Below the pieces are notes generated by a model that was given only the letters and a program-made list of their open reading frames with translations, had not been told where the DNA came from and searched no databases. A stretch of DNA of 56,422 nt from contig NZ_JAABNO010000033.1 of the NCBI RefSeq assembly GCF_009928445.1, forward strand, positions 1 to 56,422, in the 5' to 3' direction. The position numbers and the translations under genes were made by a program. This document shows, in pieces, positions 44,158-52,522 of the stretch; position 1 is the stretch's first letter; each line of letters begins with the position of its first letter. The stretch is from Clostridium sp. C8-1-8 (lineage in GTDB: Bacteria; Bacillota; Clostridia; Clostridiales; Clostridiaceae).

Positions 44158-44658
44158 CTATATATAATTTCTCATGTGCAAATTACTATTTAAGTATTCA
44201 AAACTGAATTGTAGTTCAAATCTTATATTTCCGTTGGTGATTATTGAGTCAGTTACTTCAAATCCTCATATATCGTATCCTAGAATTTCTGGTAAAGAAC
44301 CTATTTTATGATACACTTTAAAAATCTTAAAACATAATTTGACACCTATAATATCATAACCCTCAATAGTTTTATGCCAACAGTTACTACAATTTTCTAA
44401 TATTATAATCTTTTCTAAAAATAATTCAGAAAAATCTATAGTCACCGGAAATCTTTTATTATCACTTGTAGATTCATTTACTTTTACATCTATTTCTCAA
44501 TCAACTAAGCCAGATTATTGAACTATAATAACACCATCAAAAATGTTGTTAACATTTTCTAAATTAATATAATTGAGATTATACGCTGAATATTCATAAA
44601 TAACTCTTTTTTTATCTTCAAGTACCTTTCTGCAGGCACCACCTATACCTTTACTCAT
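44158..44658 (-). pseudogene. Pseudogene with three in-frame stops, frame otherwise open
   Basis: From ATG at 44658, one frame of 167 codons runs to TAG at 44158, broken by TAA and two TGA codons. Translated pieces start MSKGIGGACRKVLEDKKRV and include VNESTSDNKRFPVTIDFSEL, KTIEGYDIIGVKLCFKIFKV and, last, FEVTDSIITNGNIRFELQ. There is no frameshift. The two TGA codons could derive from Trp (TGG). No family recognised. It appears to be a recently decayed gene. An exact 501-base length supports the single-frame reading. Confidence 0.6.
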
Positions 44659-44810
44659 CTCAAAAACCTCATAAGCACTAACTCAATAAACTTAATAATA
44701 GTTTATTGAGCTATAAAATAATTTTATATTAATTATACAAATTGTAATTTAAAAGTTTGCTTTTCTCTTAATTAATAGTAATTTAATTTTTATTAGATTA
44801 CCTGGAGACA

Positions 44811-45548
44811 TCAATCAATATTTGCTAGTTGTTTTAATTTATTAATTATATCATTTATGCTATCTTTTAGTTCAACATCAATAACTACTCGGGATTTGAC
44901 TTCCCCTGTTTTATCACAAAATTCATTAAACATAATGCTATAAGCGGTTTTAGCGTCTTCAATAGACAATTGATCTTCACTAATATTTATCACTTGCTTA
45001 ACTGTATTTAAATCACCATATACTTTATAGAGAATCTTAGTGTCTTCACTAGATAAAATATGTGATAAGCTTGCTACATTTCGAATCCAATTATCATCTA
45101 AATATAAACGATACTTCTTTTTGTATCTTTTGAACTTGTCTATATCATCTAAAGTATTTGCAATAACTCCTTGGGAATTTAAATAATTTTCCATCAAATC
45201 TCTTATATCATTGGTTGCAAAGTAGAAATCATAATAAATTATCAACGCACTTTCTTTTAAATTCTTTTTTTCTGTTACTTCATCGATTTTTTTCTGTGTC
45301 CATAATGCTCCAGATACAGCCATAAATGTACCTAATATAGCACCGAATGTTTCGATATAACTACTTTTATACTCAGTTGTCTTTAAAGGACTTAATAGCA
45401 ATGAAAATAAATTACTGAAAAATGGAACTCTCAATAAAATTGGCGTAATTAAAAATGTACCTCCAATACAGCATATAATGACAAAGATAATATTTTCATA
45501 TTTTGGTTTATAAGATTTTGTGGTGTTTGTCTCAGTTGAATTATTCAT
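44811..45548 (-). CDS. Unknown membrane protein with two N-terminal segments
   Basis: A 245-residue protein. Two membrane segments (about residues 20-43 and 66-86) precede a cytoplasmic helical domain of about 160 residues with KKIDEVTEKKNLKESALIIY and a Lys/Tyr stretch RYKKKYRLYLDDNW. There is no enzymatic motif. AAGGAGTAG gives the ribosome site. The layout (small membrane anchor and cytoplasmic sensor-like domain) is common for superinfection-exclusion or membrane-acting defence proteins on prophages, but nothing in the sequence proves this. Confidence 0.7.
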   Translation of the reverse strand: MNNSTETNTTKSYKPKYENIIFVIICCIGGTFLITPILLRVPFFSNLFSLLLSPLKTTEYKSSYIETFGAILGTFMAVSGALWTQKKIDEVTEKKNLKESALIIYYDFYFATNDIRDLMENYLNSQGVIANTLDDIDKFKRYKKKYRLYLDDNWIRNVASLSHILSSEDTKILYKVYGDLNTVKQVINISEDQLSIEDAKTAYSIMFNEFCDKTGEVKSRVVIDVELKDSINDIINKLKQLANID

Positions 45549-45678
45549 TTGAATTTACTACTCCTTTAAAAATTACTATTTATTTATGTATTATTAGTTA
45601 TCATAAAATATCATAGATGATATTGGCATGTCCAAAATAACTCTATGAAAAATAGGGTGTACCATAAAAATAATATTA

Positions 45679-46113
45679 TTAATTCACTTGCAATCTCAAT
45701 TCCAACAGCTCTCTAGGAACCCGTAACTTACATGAAACTTCATCAATTGTTTGTCCGTAAAATATATCTTTATTAACTTCAGGGATTAATAGTAGGGCAG
45801 AAAAGATATTTGCTTCTCTTTCGTATTTACTTAGGTTTGTATAGGTGTAGTTTTTTAAGAAGGTACAGTTTAATTTTTTATGTAGGATAGCATGTCCAAG
45901 TTCATGACCACAGATAGCCTTCTTTTCTTCTTCTGATAGATTTGAGTTTATATATATGAATTTATTTCTTTGAACATACTGATATAGACCATTTATCTCA
46001 GCATGTAGATCCATGACTATGCAATGTATATTTTCTAAATCGCATAATTCGAATGGATCTCTAGTTTTATTCTTTTTTACTAATTTATTTATCTCTCTCT
46101 CAATAAAGTGCAA
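45679..46113 (-). CDS. ImmA/IrrE-family metallopeptidase
   Basis: A zinc protease of the DUF955 type that cleaves phage/ICE repressors. The active-site motif is CGHELGHAILHKK (HExxH-like, HELGH), followed by YEREANIFSALLLIP, which carries the third ligand Glu. The upstream ATG at 46137 precedes the ribosome site GGGGGAG. A TTG at 46113, eight bases after it, is the likely start. It lies 144 bases after the XRE repressor on the same strand, the ICEBs1 ImmR-ImmA order, so it probably relieves repression in response to damage or signals. Confidence 0.9.
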   Translation of the reverse strand: MHFIEREINKLVKKNKTRDPFELCDLENIHCIVMDLHAEINGLYQYVQRNKFIYINSNLSEEEKKAICGHELGHAILHKKLNCTFLKNYTYTNLSKYEREANIFSALLLIPEVNKDIFYGQTIDEVSCKLRVPRELLELRLQVN

Positions 46114-46257
46114 AGCTTTAACTCCCCCTAATACCATATCTATCTATGTAATAAGAATATCTATATATTTAAGCTTTACCATTTGTTAACTGAAAAAAGT
46201 AAGTTATGAACAAATTGCGCATTATCTTATTCAAATAATGTGGACAATTTGCTCAAG

Positions 46258-46722
46258 TTACTCTTTATATTTATTTGGAGTATATTTTTTATTAATAATC
46301 TTTGCTTGCCTTATACCGAAGGCTAGTGCTTCAACTATGCTTTCTATTGCTTCAGGAGATACTGGATCACCAGATAGCATTAGACCACCAGTATTATTTA
46401 ATAAATCTTCTCTTAAGCTTTGTATTTTTTTCTCTATTTCCATTTCATCTTTTGGAGATAGTACATTTTTAGAATTATCTTCACTTGAAGTATTTAATAC
46501 AATATGACCAGCAGCTTTCATGAGATCTTCATAAGTAACGCCATTATGTGCGTGACTTGCAATCTTTCTAAGAGTCTCTGGTTTAGGTGCTTGGGCATTC
46601 TTGTTGTTTACAATTCTAGATAGATTACCTGGATCAATGCCACAGTTTTTTGCAAATTGGTTTAATGAACGGTCTCCTTGAGCCTGCTTTATTAATTCGA
46701 TTAGCAAATCTGAATTAAACAT
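46258..46722 (-). CDS. XRE-family repressor (lysogeny/ICE type)
   Basis: A 154-residue repressor. The helix-turn-helix is in residues 8-60 (RSLNQFAKNCGIDPGNLSRIVNN). A C-terminal region follows, which ImmA proteins usually target. GTG 46731 is in frame, but the ATG at 46722 follows GGAGTG. It is divergent from a small Cro-like gene, and the space between them has three near-identical palindromes overlapping both promoters, so it should repress the rightward genes and control itself. Confidence 0.92.
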   Translation of the reverse strand: MFNSDLLIELIKQAQGDRSLNQFAKNCGIDPGNLSRIVNNKNAQAPKPETLRKIASHAHNGVTYEDLMKAAGHIVLNTSSEDNSKNVLSPKDEMEIEKKIQSLREDLLNNTGGLMLSGDPVSPEAIESIVEALAFGIRQAKIINKKYTPNKYKE

Positions 46723-46751
46723 TTTATTCACTCCTTACTATTCATAAATAT

Positions 46752-46781
46752 ATTGTAATGTGGTTTATTGCATGTATGCAA
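46752..46781 (-). promoter_or_regulatory. Leftward promoter of the repressor
   Basis: On the minus strand: TTGCAT, 18 bases, TACAAT. The -35 lies inside operator O1, which allows autoregulation. Confidence 0.6.
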
Positions 46782-46783
46782 TA
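46766..46783. promoter_or_regulatory. Operator O1
   Basis: TATTGCATGTATGCAATA, a perfect 18-base palindrome. Confidence 0.8.
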
Positions 46784-46808
46784 GGTGAAAAGAAAATTAT
46801 TTAAAATG

Positions 46809-46826
46809 TATTGCATAATTGCAATG
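46809..46826. promoter_or_regulatory. Operator O2
   Basis: TATTGCATAATTGCAATG, matches O1 at 16 of 18 positions outside the two central bases counted loosely. It covers the -35 of the rightward promoter. Confidence 0.75.
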
Positions 46827-46840
46827 AATAGAGATATAAT
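46812..46840 (+). promoter_or_regulatory. Rightward (early) promoter
   Basis: TTGCAT, exactly 17 bases, TATAAT. It is flanked by O2 on the -35 and O3 just past the -10. Confidence 0.8.
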
Positions 46841-46858
46841 AATTGCATGAAAGCAATG
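46841..46858. promoter_or_regulatory. Operator O3
   Basis: AATTGCATGAAAGCAATG, a diverged copy of the O1/O2 palindrome placed over the expected transcription start. Confidence 0.65.
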
Positions 46859-46885
46859 ATGTTCTTGTGCAAAGGAGGTGTGGTT

Positions 46886-47095
46886 GTGAATATTAATGTA
46901 AATACTTTTCAAAGATTAATTGAGGATAACTTCTGTGGAAGCTATAATAAATGCGCTAAAGCATTGAATGTTGCACCAAGTACAATTTGTAGAGTAGTAA
47001 ATGGTAATAACAATGCTGGTGTAAAACTTCTTAGTAGTCTTATGCAATATTGCAATGATAATAATCTAAAGTATGATGACTATATTTTTTTATAG
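46886..47095 (+). CDS. Small Cro-like helix-turn-helix protein
   Basis: A 69-residue protein with a helix-turn-helix (NKCAKALNVAPSTICRVVNG). An in-frame ATG at 46847 lies at the transcription start and inside operator O3. The GTG at 46886, about eight bases after GGAGGTG, is the likely start. As the first gene of the rightward transcript, opposite an ImmR-like repressor, it probably serves as a Cro-type regulator that favours excision or replication. Confidence 0.8.
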   Translation: MNINVNTFQRLIEDNFCGSYNKCAKALNVAPSTICRVVNGNNNAGVKLLSSLMQYCNDNNLKYDDYIFL

Positions 47096-47281
47096 TAAGT
47101 GTTGCAATAAAGCAATAAAATTAAAACTATCTATAGTATGGGCATTTTTATGAGAAAAAATCACTATAATTTAATGAAGAGTTGTAAGAGTTTAGGTTCA
47201 TATATATTAGGTGTGTTAACAGATTAAAGGAGCTTTTCATAAGATAGATTAATAGTGTTCTGAAGGGATGGTAGGGGGAGA

Positions 47282-47443
47282 GTGGATATTAATGTCACTA
47301 TAAACTATCCAAAAGATCTTGATGCACTTACAGATAAGGCCATTGATATTATGTCAGATATTCTTATAAAGAAACTGAACACAAAGGAAGTTGAAAAGCT
47401 TATAGATATATTGAAGGATGATTCGCTTAAGATAAGCTTATGA
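47282..47443 (+). CDS. Small unknown protein (53 residues)
   Basis: The frame starts at GTG with an AGGGGGAG ribosome site very close to it (short spacing). The product begins VDINVTINYPKDLDALTDKA and ends with KLNTKEVEKLIDILKDD. It is amphipathic and acidic. Its make-up resembles the next small protein at 47620 (each has an early beta-like stretch, then helices), suggesting related roles. It is in the rightward early region. Confidence 0.55.
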   Translation: MDINVTINYPKDLDALTDKAIDIMSDILIKKLNTKEVEKLIDILKDDSLKISL

Positions 47444-47477
47444 AAAGTAAGAACATAGAATATGTACATAAGAAAAG

Positions 47478-47500
47478 TAAAAGGCTTTAAAAGCCTTTTA
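47478..47500 (+). terminator. Short hairpin, possible terminator
   Basis: AAAAGGCTT pairs with AAGCCTTTT over two to four bases. There is no clean T-run after it. Confidence 0.4.
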
Positions 47501-47619
47501 TAAAAGCATTGATGGAAAAAGCATATACTTCCACATTGTATGATATGCAGTGATTAGAAAATAAATGACAGTATTATAGCAGCTAATTTGAAATTTATTT
47601 AAAAGAAAGGAAGAGTTAT

Positions 47620-47796
47620 ATGGGAAGAAAATCTGAAGAATATGAATTCAACATAACAGTGAATCCACCAACTGAAGAAAATAGAGAGGCCTATGACTTA
47701 AGAGTTGGTAAAGCTGCAGCAAAGATATTAACAGAAATACTCACAATGGATCAAATTGATGAATTTATAGAAGCATACAAGAGACAACATCAGTGA
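47620..47796 (+). CDS. Small unknown protein (58 residues)
   Basis: ATG follows AAGGAAGAG at normal spacing. The protein starts MGRKSEEYEFNITVNPP and continues with an alpha-helical part (KAAAKILTEILTMDQIDEF). Its N-terminal beta-like stretch and helical end resemble the 53-residue protein upstream. No family is recognised. The position between the Cro-like gene and the antirepressor fits a phage early gene. Confidence 0.65.
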   Translation: MGRKSEEYEFNITVNPPTEENREAYDLRVGKAAAKILTEILTMDQIDEFIEAYKRQHQ

Positions 47797-47891
47797 TAAA
47801 GAACTGTTTATAAAAAGCATTTTCCTTAATGAGGTATATATCCTTACAAGTATGATATGGGTTAATAAAAAAATATGATAGGAGGAAAGAA

Positions 47892-48638
47892 ATGAATTTA
47901 AAGGTTATTGAGAATAAAGGAAATAGAGTGCTAACAACTCAGCAGCTAGCTGATAGTTATGAAACCAGTGTAAAAAGAATCTCAGAAAATTATAGCTTCA
48001 ATAGAGATAGGTATATTGAAGGAAAGCATTATTATTATCTTCAAGGAGAGGACCTAAAGAAATTTTTGCAATACGGAAATTACGGAACGCAAAATTCGAG
48101 TAAAGTAAGAAGTCTTTATCTATGGACAGAAAAAGGAGCCTTGCTTCATGCAAAAAGCTTAAATACAGATAGAGCCTGGGAAGTATATGACTACCTAATA
48201 GATAATTATTTCAAAACTAATAAAGTGATAAATATTAGTAAGAATGATGAATTTAAAGCTATATCTTTAATACATTCAGAGGTTGGTGAGCTTATAGCAG
48301 CTACTCTTAAGATTAAAGATAGAGTTGAGAACTTAGAACAGAATATGACTATAGATTATGGACAGCAGCTTATCATTCAAGAGATAGCTAAGTATGTTGC
48401 GATAAAAGCTTTAGGTGGAAAAGATAGTATTGCTTATAAAGATAAGAGTGTAAGAAGTAGCGTATTTTCAGCAGTATGGAGAGATTATAAGGATTATTTT
48501 CAGATAAACTCCTATAGGAACACTCCTGCATTAGAGTTTGAAAAAGCTAAGGAATACTTAAGTCAGTGGAAAGCTCAAGGAAAGATATTAAGAGATATAG
48601 AGATAGCGAATGGGCTTTTAGTAGAGGAAGAACTATGA
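47892..48638 (+). CDS. Phage antirepressor-like protein (ORF6N/ORF6C)
   Basis: A 248-residue protein. The N-terminal ORF6N domain (about 1-115) includes VLTTQQLADSYETSVKRIS, EGKHYYYLQGEDLKKF and LYLWTEKGALLHAKSLNTD. The C-terminal part (about 130-240) resembles ORF6C, with KALGGKDSIAYKDKSVRSS and AVWRDYKDYFQINSYRN. Such proteins modulate lytic/lysogenic decisions. AGGAGGAAAG precedes the ATG. It ends at a strong terminator. Confidence 0.9.
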   Translation: MNLKVIENKGNRVLTTQQLADSYETSVKRISENYSFNRDRYIEGKHYYYLQGEDLKKFLQYGNYGTQNSSKVRSLYLWTEKGALLHAKSLNTDRAWEVYDYLIDNYFKTNKVINISKNDEFKAISLIHSEVGELIAATLKIKDRVENLEQNMTIDYGQQLIIQEIAKYVAIKALGGKDSIAYKDKSVRSSVFSAVWRDYKDYFQINSYRNTPALEFEKAKEYLSQWKAQGKILRDIEIANGLLVEEEL

Positions 48639-48656
48639 ATAAAAGACAAAAATAAA

Positions 48657-48722
48657 AATACCCTCGACAAAGGGTACTTTCATATTAAGGAATTATGATA
48701 AGAGCTCTGCAAAGCTCTTATC
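48657..48722 (+). terminator. Two hairpins, second a strong terminator
   Basis: First hairpin: TACCCT with AGGGTA (48657-48676). Second: GATAAGAGCT pairs perfectly with AGCTCTTATC over six bases (48697-48722), followed by TTTAAT. They close the early-gene transcript. Confidence 0.75.
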
Positions 48723-48784
48723 TTTAATATAACACATTGTGAAGTTTAGTAGAAGTTTAAAACTGTATATATGAGAGGTGCTTT

Positions 48785-48886
48785 ATGAATGTAAAAATAC
48801 TTAAAGCCTATTTGAAAAACTGCAAGATGATGAAGCTAACTCCAACATTTAAAGGACTGAATAATTTCAAATGGTTTTATTATTAG
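48785..48886 (+). CDS. Small unknown peptide (33 residues)
   Basis: ATG follows GAGAGGTG at normal distance. The product MNVKILKAYLKNCKMMKL, then TPTFKGLNNFKWFYY, is basic and aromatic-rich. It lies 22 bases before the DnaD-type gene. The support is the ribosome site and position only. Confidence 0.4.
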   Translation: MNVKILKAYLKNCKMMKLTPTFKGLNNFKWFYY

Positions 48887-48907
48887 AATTTAGAGAGGTG
48901 TATTGAT

Positions 48908-50020
48908 ATGGCATATAGATTAATTTATGAAGAGTTTTGGACAGATCCAAGGACTTTAGAAGAAATGTCTCCTGAAGATAAGTATTTTTATCTATATCTT
49001 TTAACTAATCCTTCAACTACAAGTATAGGTATTTATGTAATAACAAAAAAGAAGATGGCCTTTGAGCTTGGATATAGTATTGAAACAATAGATAGCCTTA
49101 TGGAGCGTTTTATAAACCATCATAAGATAATAACTTATAACAAGGAGACAAGAGAGCTTGCCATTAAAAATTGGGGGAAGTACAACCTAGCAAGAGGAGG
49201 CAAGCCTGTAATGGACTGCTTGACTAAAGAGTTGAGGCAAGTTAAGGACAAGTCCCTTATAGTGTATGTTGCTGAGAGTATATTAAATCAACCAATAAAG
49301 GAACTTTATCTAAGTTATTCCGGTACGTTAACGAATCGTGGAGAAGTAAATGAAGGATTCGCTACACGAAAGGACGGCAATACAGAGAAAGATACAGATA
49401 CAGAATCATATACAAATACAGTTACAGATACAGAGAAAGAGAAATATACAGAAGCAGATACCGAAGCATTAAAGTATAACAATCAAAATCAATTTACAGA
49501 ACCAAACCTAAATACTAACCAAAGTACATTTAATAACCAATCTACTGCGGCAGATCAAAACAGTATTTCATCACAAAATCTATCTTTATCTCAAACTAAG
49601 GATAATCAAACACAATCAAATTCATATTTCCAAGGTAATACTCCTTCTCTTGAATCACAGTCTGATCAATCTCTTATTCTCTTAAAGTACTTTGAGACAG
49701 CAACAGGGTTCGAGTATACCGTTAATTTAGGTGCACTTAAAGTGGCTATAACTCAACATACTGCTGAATATGTAAAGAAAGCTATGGATAAGGCCATAGA
49801 AGTAGGAAAGCCTACTATGAGCTATATAAATGGAATATTAAAGAATTGGGCTAAGGAAGGTTATCCAAAAGAGGATGAGATAAACAAAACTACTAAAGGA
49901 TATAGCAATAGTAGAAAACTTAGGTTTGCTGATTATGAGCAAAGAACATATGATTATGATGATTTAGAACAGAAATTGCTTTATGGAATTGGAAAGCAAG
50001 GGGGAAGAGGTAATGACTAG
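48908..50020 (+). CDS. Phage replisome organiser with DnaD-like C-terminus
   Basis: A 370-residue replication protein. The N-terminal winged helix (about 1-110) has EFWTDPRTLEEMSPEDKYFY and KKKMAFELGYSIETIDSLM. The middle (about 150-255) is a disordered linker of Thr/Asp/Glu then Asn/Gln/Ser-rich repeats (TEKDTDTESYTNTVTDTEK). The C-terminus is a DnaD domain (VAITQHTAEYVKKAMDKA, MSYINGILKNWAKEGY). It should load the host helicase at the element's origin. GAGAGGTG precedes the ATG. The origin itself is not evident by eye, although the linker-coding repeats would be a place to look. Confidence 0.88.
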   Translation: MAYRLIYEEFWTDPRTLEEMSPEDKYFYLYLLTNPSTTSIGIYVITKKKMAFELGYSIETIDSLMERFINHHKIITYNKETRELAIKNWGKYNLARGGKPVMDCLTKELRQVKDKSLIVYVAESILNQPIKELYLSYSGTLTNRGEVNEGFATRKDGNTEKDTDTESYTNTVTDTEKEKYTEADTEALKYNNQNQFTEPNLNTNQSTFNNQSTAADQNSISSQNLSLSQTKDNQTQSNSYFQGNTPSLESQSDQSLILLKYFETATGFEYTVNLGALKVAITQHTAEYVKKAMDKAIEVGKPTMSYINGILKNWAKEGYPKEDEINKTTKGYSNSRKLRFADYEQRTYDYDDLEQKLLYGIGKQGGRGND

Positions 50021-50093
50021 GTTTGAGGAATATCAGCTCTTGTGTAATCAGAAAAAAGTTAAGAAGAAGCTACTTAGGTGGATCAGAAGTTAA
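50013..50093 (+). CDS. Possible short peptide overlapping the replication gene stop
   Basis: The ATG overlaps the preceding stop region (ATGACTAG) and encodes 26 residues, MTRFEEYQLLCNQKKVKKK and LLRWIRS. GGGGGAAGAGG provides the ribosome site. Coupling makes translation plausible, but there is no similarity evidence. Confidence 0.35.
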   Translation: MTRFEEYQLLCNQKKVKKKLLRWIRS

Positions 50094-50133
50094 CTTAGAA
50101 ATTAATCATCAAGAATTGAAAGGGAGAGGAAGA

Positions 50134-50247
50134 ATGGAAGAGGACGTTGATAGAGTACTTGAAGATCTAAGAGAAAGTTTAGTGGAGAAGGAGGAACGCA
50201 TAAAAAGGCTTGTTGGAGAGAATATCACTTTGTTACTGAGAATATGA
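50134..50247 (+). CDS. Short coiled-coil protein, N-terminal half of a split gene?
   Basis: ATG follows GGGAGAGGAAG. The 37 residues (MEEDVDRVLEDLRESLVEK, EERIKRLVGENITLLLRI) form a coiled coil that stops at TGA overlapping the next ATG (ATGA). Reading one base over would extend it through TENMK into the next frame, giving one protein of about 85 residues. Confidence 0.45.
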   Translation: MEEDVDRVLEDLRESLVEKEERIKRLVGENITLLLRI

Positions 50248-50396
50248 AGCTTGCTTATGAGGTTAAGCAGCTAAGAAAGAGAGTAGAATCCTTAGAGCTT
50301 TACGATAAGGGATATATGCTTAATGGGATGGTTGAGAGTAATGGGGAATATATGGTGGTGCTTATTAAGAAAGAAAGGTATAATAATAGCAACTAG
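50244..50396 (+). CDS. Short protein, C-terminal half of a split gene?
   Basis: A 50-residue frame starting MKLAYEVKQLRKRVESLEL and ending EYMVVLIKKERYNNSN. It overlaps the previous gene by four bases (ATGA). The frame also stays open upstream (EYHFVTENMK), which suggests that the two were one coiled-coil protein, or that a frameshift is used. Confidence 0.45.
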   Translation: MKLAYEVKQLRKRVESLELYDKGYMLNGMVESNGEYMVVLIKKERYNNSN

Positions 50397-50411
50397 GGAG
50401 GGGGAATTGTT

Positions 50412-52112
50412 GTGAATAGTATGAAAGCCAAACAAGTTCTTAATAAAATTTTTAATGATAATCGTACAATACTTAGTAATAAACAATGTATCTTGGTAGA
50501 TGGTCCATGGGGAATAGGGAAGACTCATTTTATTCAAAACTATTTTACTGAGAATGAAGAGAAATATGAGTTGATTTATGTGACCGTATTTGGTAAGAAT
50601 TCCATTAAAGATATAGAAAAGGCTATTCTAGTTAATTCATTCCCAGGATTTAAAAATTTTGATCCTGAGAATGGTGCGGCTAAACTTACTAAATCAGTAA
50701 TGAAAGACATAGGGAAAAAGTTTTTAGGAATAAATATAGATAATTATATTAATTTATTTTCAATTGAAGATATTAAATGGGATTCGATTAGCGATAAACG
50801 CAAAATAGTTTGCTTTGATGATATTGAAAGAAAATCAGAGAAAATAGAAATGAAAGACCTATTAGGATTGATTGAGCGGACAAAAAGAAAATTTGATGTC
50901 ATATTAATAGGCAATTTTAATAAAGTAGAAGAAAAAGGCAATGGAGTATTTAATGAATATAAGGAGAAAATAATAGACGATATAATCACGATTGATTGTT
51001 TGGATAGAAGCACTTTGAAGCATATTGTGAATGGTATTGGACTGAAAAATATAGATACAATAATTGATGTGTTTTTAAATGATAATATAGCGTTTGGAGA
51101 AGCATTAAATGATAAAACTTTTCTTCAAGATAATGTTAATAATCTAAGAATTTTTATTAAATACATAGAGTTAATAATGAGAGTGAAAACTTATTTAGAA
51201 CCATATGATGTTGATAGAAATGCTGCAAAAGTATGCAAGGCTGTTATTTATGATTATTATTTTCAGGATAAAAATAATAACAAAGTTTCTATGAATTTTG
51301 ATATATTTAATATTTATAAAACTATAAAAAAAGTTTTTTTAAATGAAGATATTAAAAAGGAAGAATTTAGAGAATATTTTGTAGCTAATTCTGAAATAAG
51401 AAAAGACATAGCGAGCATAAACAATGCTTATATGCTAAATGAAGATGAATTTAAAAAATTAAAAGCAAAAGTGTTTGAAAAAGTAGAAAACAAAGATTTA
51501 AAATATTTTCTAAAACAAAGTGATGTTATTTCATTAGTTAGTTCCTTAAATGAAGTTATTAAAATTGATCCTAGGATAAATGGAAAATTATTAAGTATCG
51601 CTATAGAGTTATATTCTCCTGAAGAATCTCAACCATATATAGATATTGATTATTCAGATTGGGATTATATAGATGAGTCTGATGAAGAAGTTTATTGTGC
51701 TGATCAGACAAAAGAGTTTATTGATGAAGTCAATCAAATATGCAAAAAAAAGTTTAATGAATTTATTAATAATAAGTATGATGAAGCAATGAAAATTAAA
51801 GATTACATGCAAATTATTAGACTATTAGAAGTTACTCAAATAAGAAAAATAAAAGACTTCGAAGAAATATTTGATTATTACTTTAATGAACTAAATGTAA
51901 CTTATTCTGAAGATGTAGAAAAAATAATAAGCACATTAATTAGTAAGGTCAATAGTGAATTAATTGGTGTTTTTTTTCAAGATAGAATTAAAAATGAAAA
52001 ACAATTGACTAAAATTAAAAAATATCAAAGATTTGATTTAGAGTTAGAGCAAAAGATACAACAAGAGTATGCATATGAATATTATAGTGAAAATTACCAA
52101 GAAGATTTTTAG
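50412..52112 (+). CDS. KAP-type P-loop NTPase, possible antiphage protein
   Basis: A 566-residue NTPase. Walker A is GPWGIGKTHF (31-40), Walker B is KIVCFDDIERKS (132-143), and a conserved VILIGNFNKV strand follows (sensor region). The long C-terminal part (about 230-566) is helical, acidic and without known motif. There are no membrane segments in the P-loop domain. KAP-type ATPases are often linked to membrane processes or phage defence. Its place between the replication region and accessory genes of a mobile element fits a defence cargo, but no partner gene is obvious. GTG 50412 follows AGGGAGGGGG. ATG 50421 is an alternative start. Confidence 0.75.
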   Translation: MNSMKAKQVLNKIFNDNRTILSNKQCILVDGPWGIGKTHFIQNYFTENEEKYELIYVTVFGKNSIKDIEKAILVNSFPGFKNFDPENGAAKLTKSVMKDIGKKFLGINIDNYINLFSIEDIKWDSISDKRKIVCFDDIERKSEKIEMKDLLGLIERTKRKFDVILIGNFNKVEEKGNGVFNEYKEKIIDDIITIDCLDRSTLKHIVNGIGLKNIDTIIDVFLNDNIAFGEALNDKTFLQDNVNNLRIFIKYIELIMRVKTYLEPYDVDRNAAKVCKAVIYDYYFQDKNNNKVSMNFDIFNIYKTIKKVFLNEDIKKEEFREYFVANSEIRKDIASINNAYMLNEDEFKKLKAKVFEKVENKDLKYFLKQSDVISLVSSLNEVIKIDPRINGKLLSIAIELYSPEESQPYIDIDYSDWDYIDESDEEVYCADQTKEFIDEVNQICKKKFNEFINNKYDEAMKIKDYMQIIRLLEVTQIRKIKDFEEIFDYYFNELNVTYSEDVEKIISTLISKVNSELIGVFFQDRIKNEKQLTKIKKYQRFDLELEQKIQQEYAYEYYSENYQEDF

Positions 52113-52201
52113 ATTTTATAATGCTTCTATAAATATGGTTTTAAGACTAGATATGTGTTAAGAATAAATGGAAAATATTTAACATGTTATATAATAAAAG
52201 A

Positions 52202-52237
52202 AAGAAATAGCTTAGATGAAAATCTAAGCTATTTCTT
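52202..52237. terminator. Very strong bidirectional terminator
   Basis: AAGAAATAGCTTAGAT pairs perfectly with ATCTAAGCTATTTCTT over a GAAA loop. It separates the KAP NTPase from the convergent DUF2922 gene. Confidence 0.93.
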
Positions 52238-52259
52238 ATTAAATCAATAATAATATAAG

Positions 52260-52478
52260 TTATTGTAAATCAAACTTAGTAGTCTGTCTTTGAGTAAGTT
52301 GAGCGCCATACTTTGAAGCTAAAGAAACGCCTTTGTTTTCAAATACATCTTTAGCTATGATAGTGTCCATAAGGCTGTTTACTTCATCTTTAGTTATATC
52401 AGGCTTAACACCTGCTATGCTTAGGGACACCTTGTCCCCAGCAGCGTTAACGAAAGTTAAAGATAATGTATATTCCAT
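52260..52478 (-). CDS. DUF2922 family protein, copy 1
   Basis: A 72-residue protein matching DUF2922: an N-terminal beta hairpin (YTLSLTFVNAAGDKVSLSI) and a helical part with VNSLMDTIIAKDVFENKG, ending TKFDLQ. The function of the family is unknown. GGAGAAAAATC precedes the ATG. It lies 44 bases downstream of a DUF1659 gene and is cotranscribed from motif site P1. A second, mirror-image DUF1659-DUF2922 pair lies at 54270-54776. Confidence 0.88.
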   Translation of the reverse strand: MEYTLSLTFVNAAGDKVSLSIAGVKPDITKDEVNSLMDTIIAKDVFENKGVSLASKYGAQLTQRQTTKFDLQ

Positions 52479-52522
52479 GATTTTTCTCCTTTCACTTAAT
52501 TAGATTTGGTAGTTAAAAATTA

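Noticed and set aside
49381..49620. Repetitive stretch (ACAGATACAGA type) considered as origin iterons or CRISPR
   Set aside because: Repeats are irregular and encode the low-complexity linker of the DnaD-type protein. No spacers or regular units.
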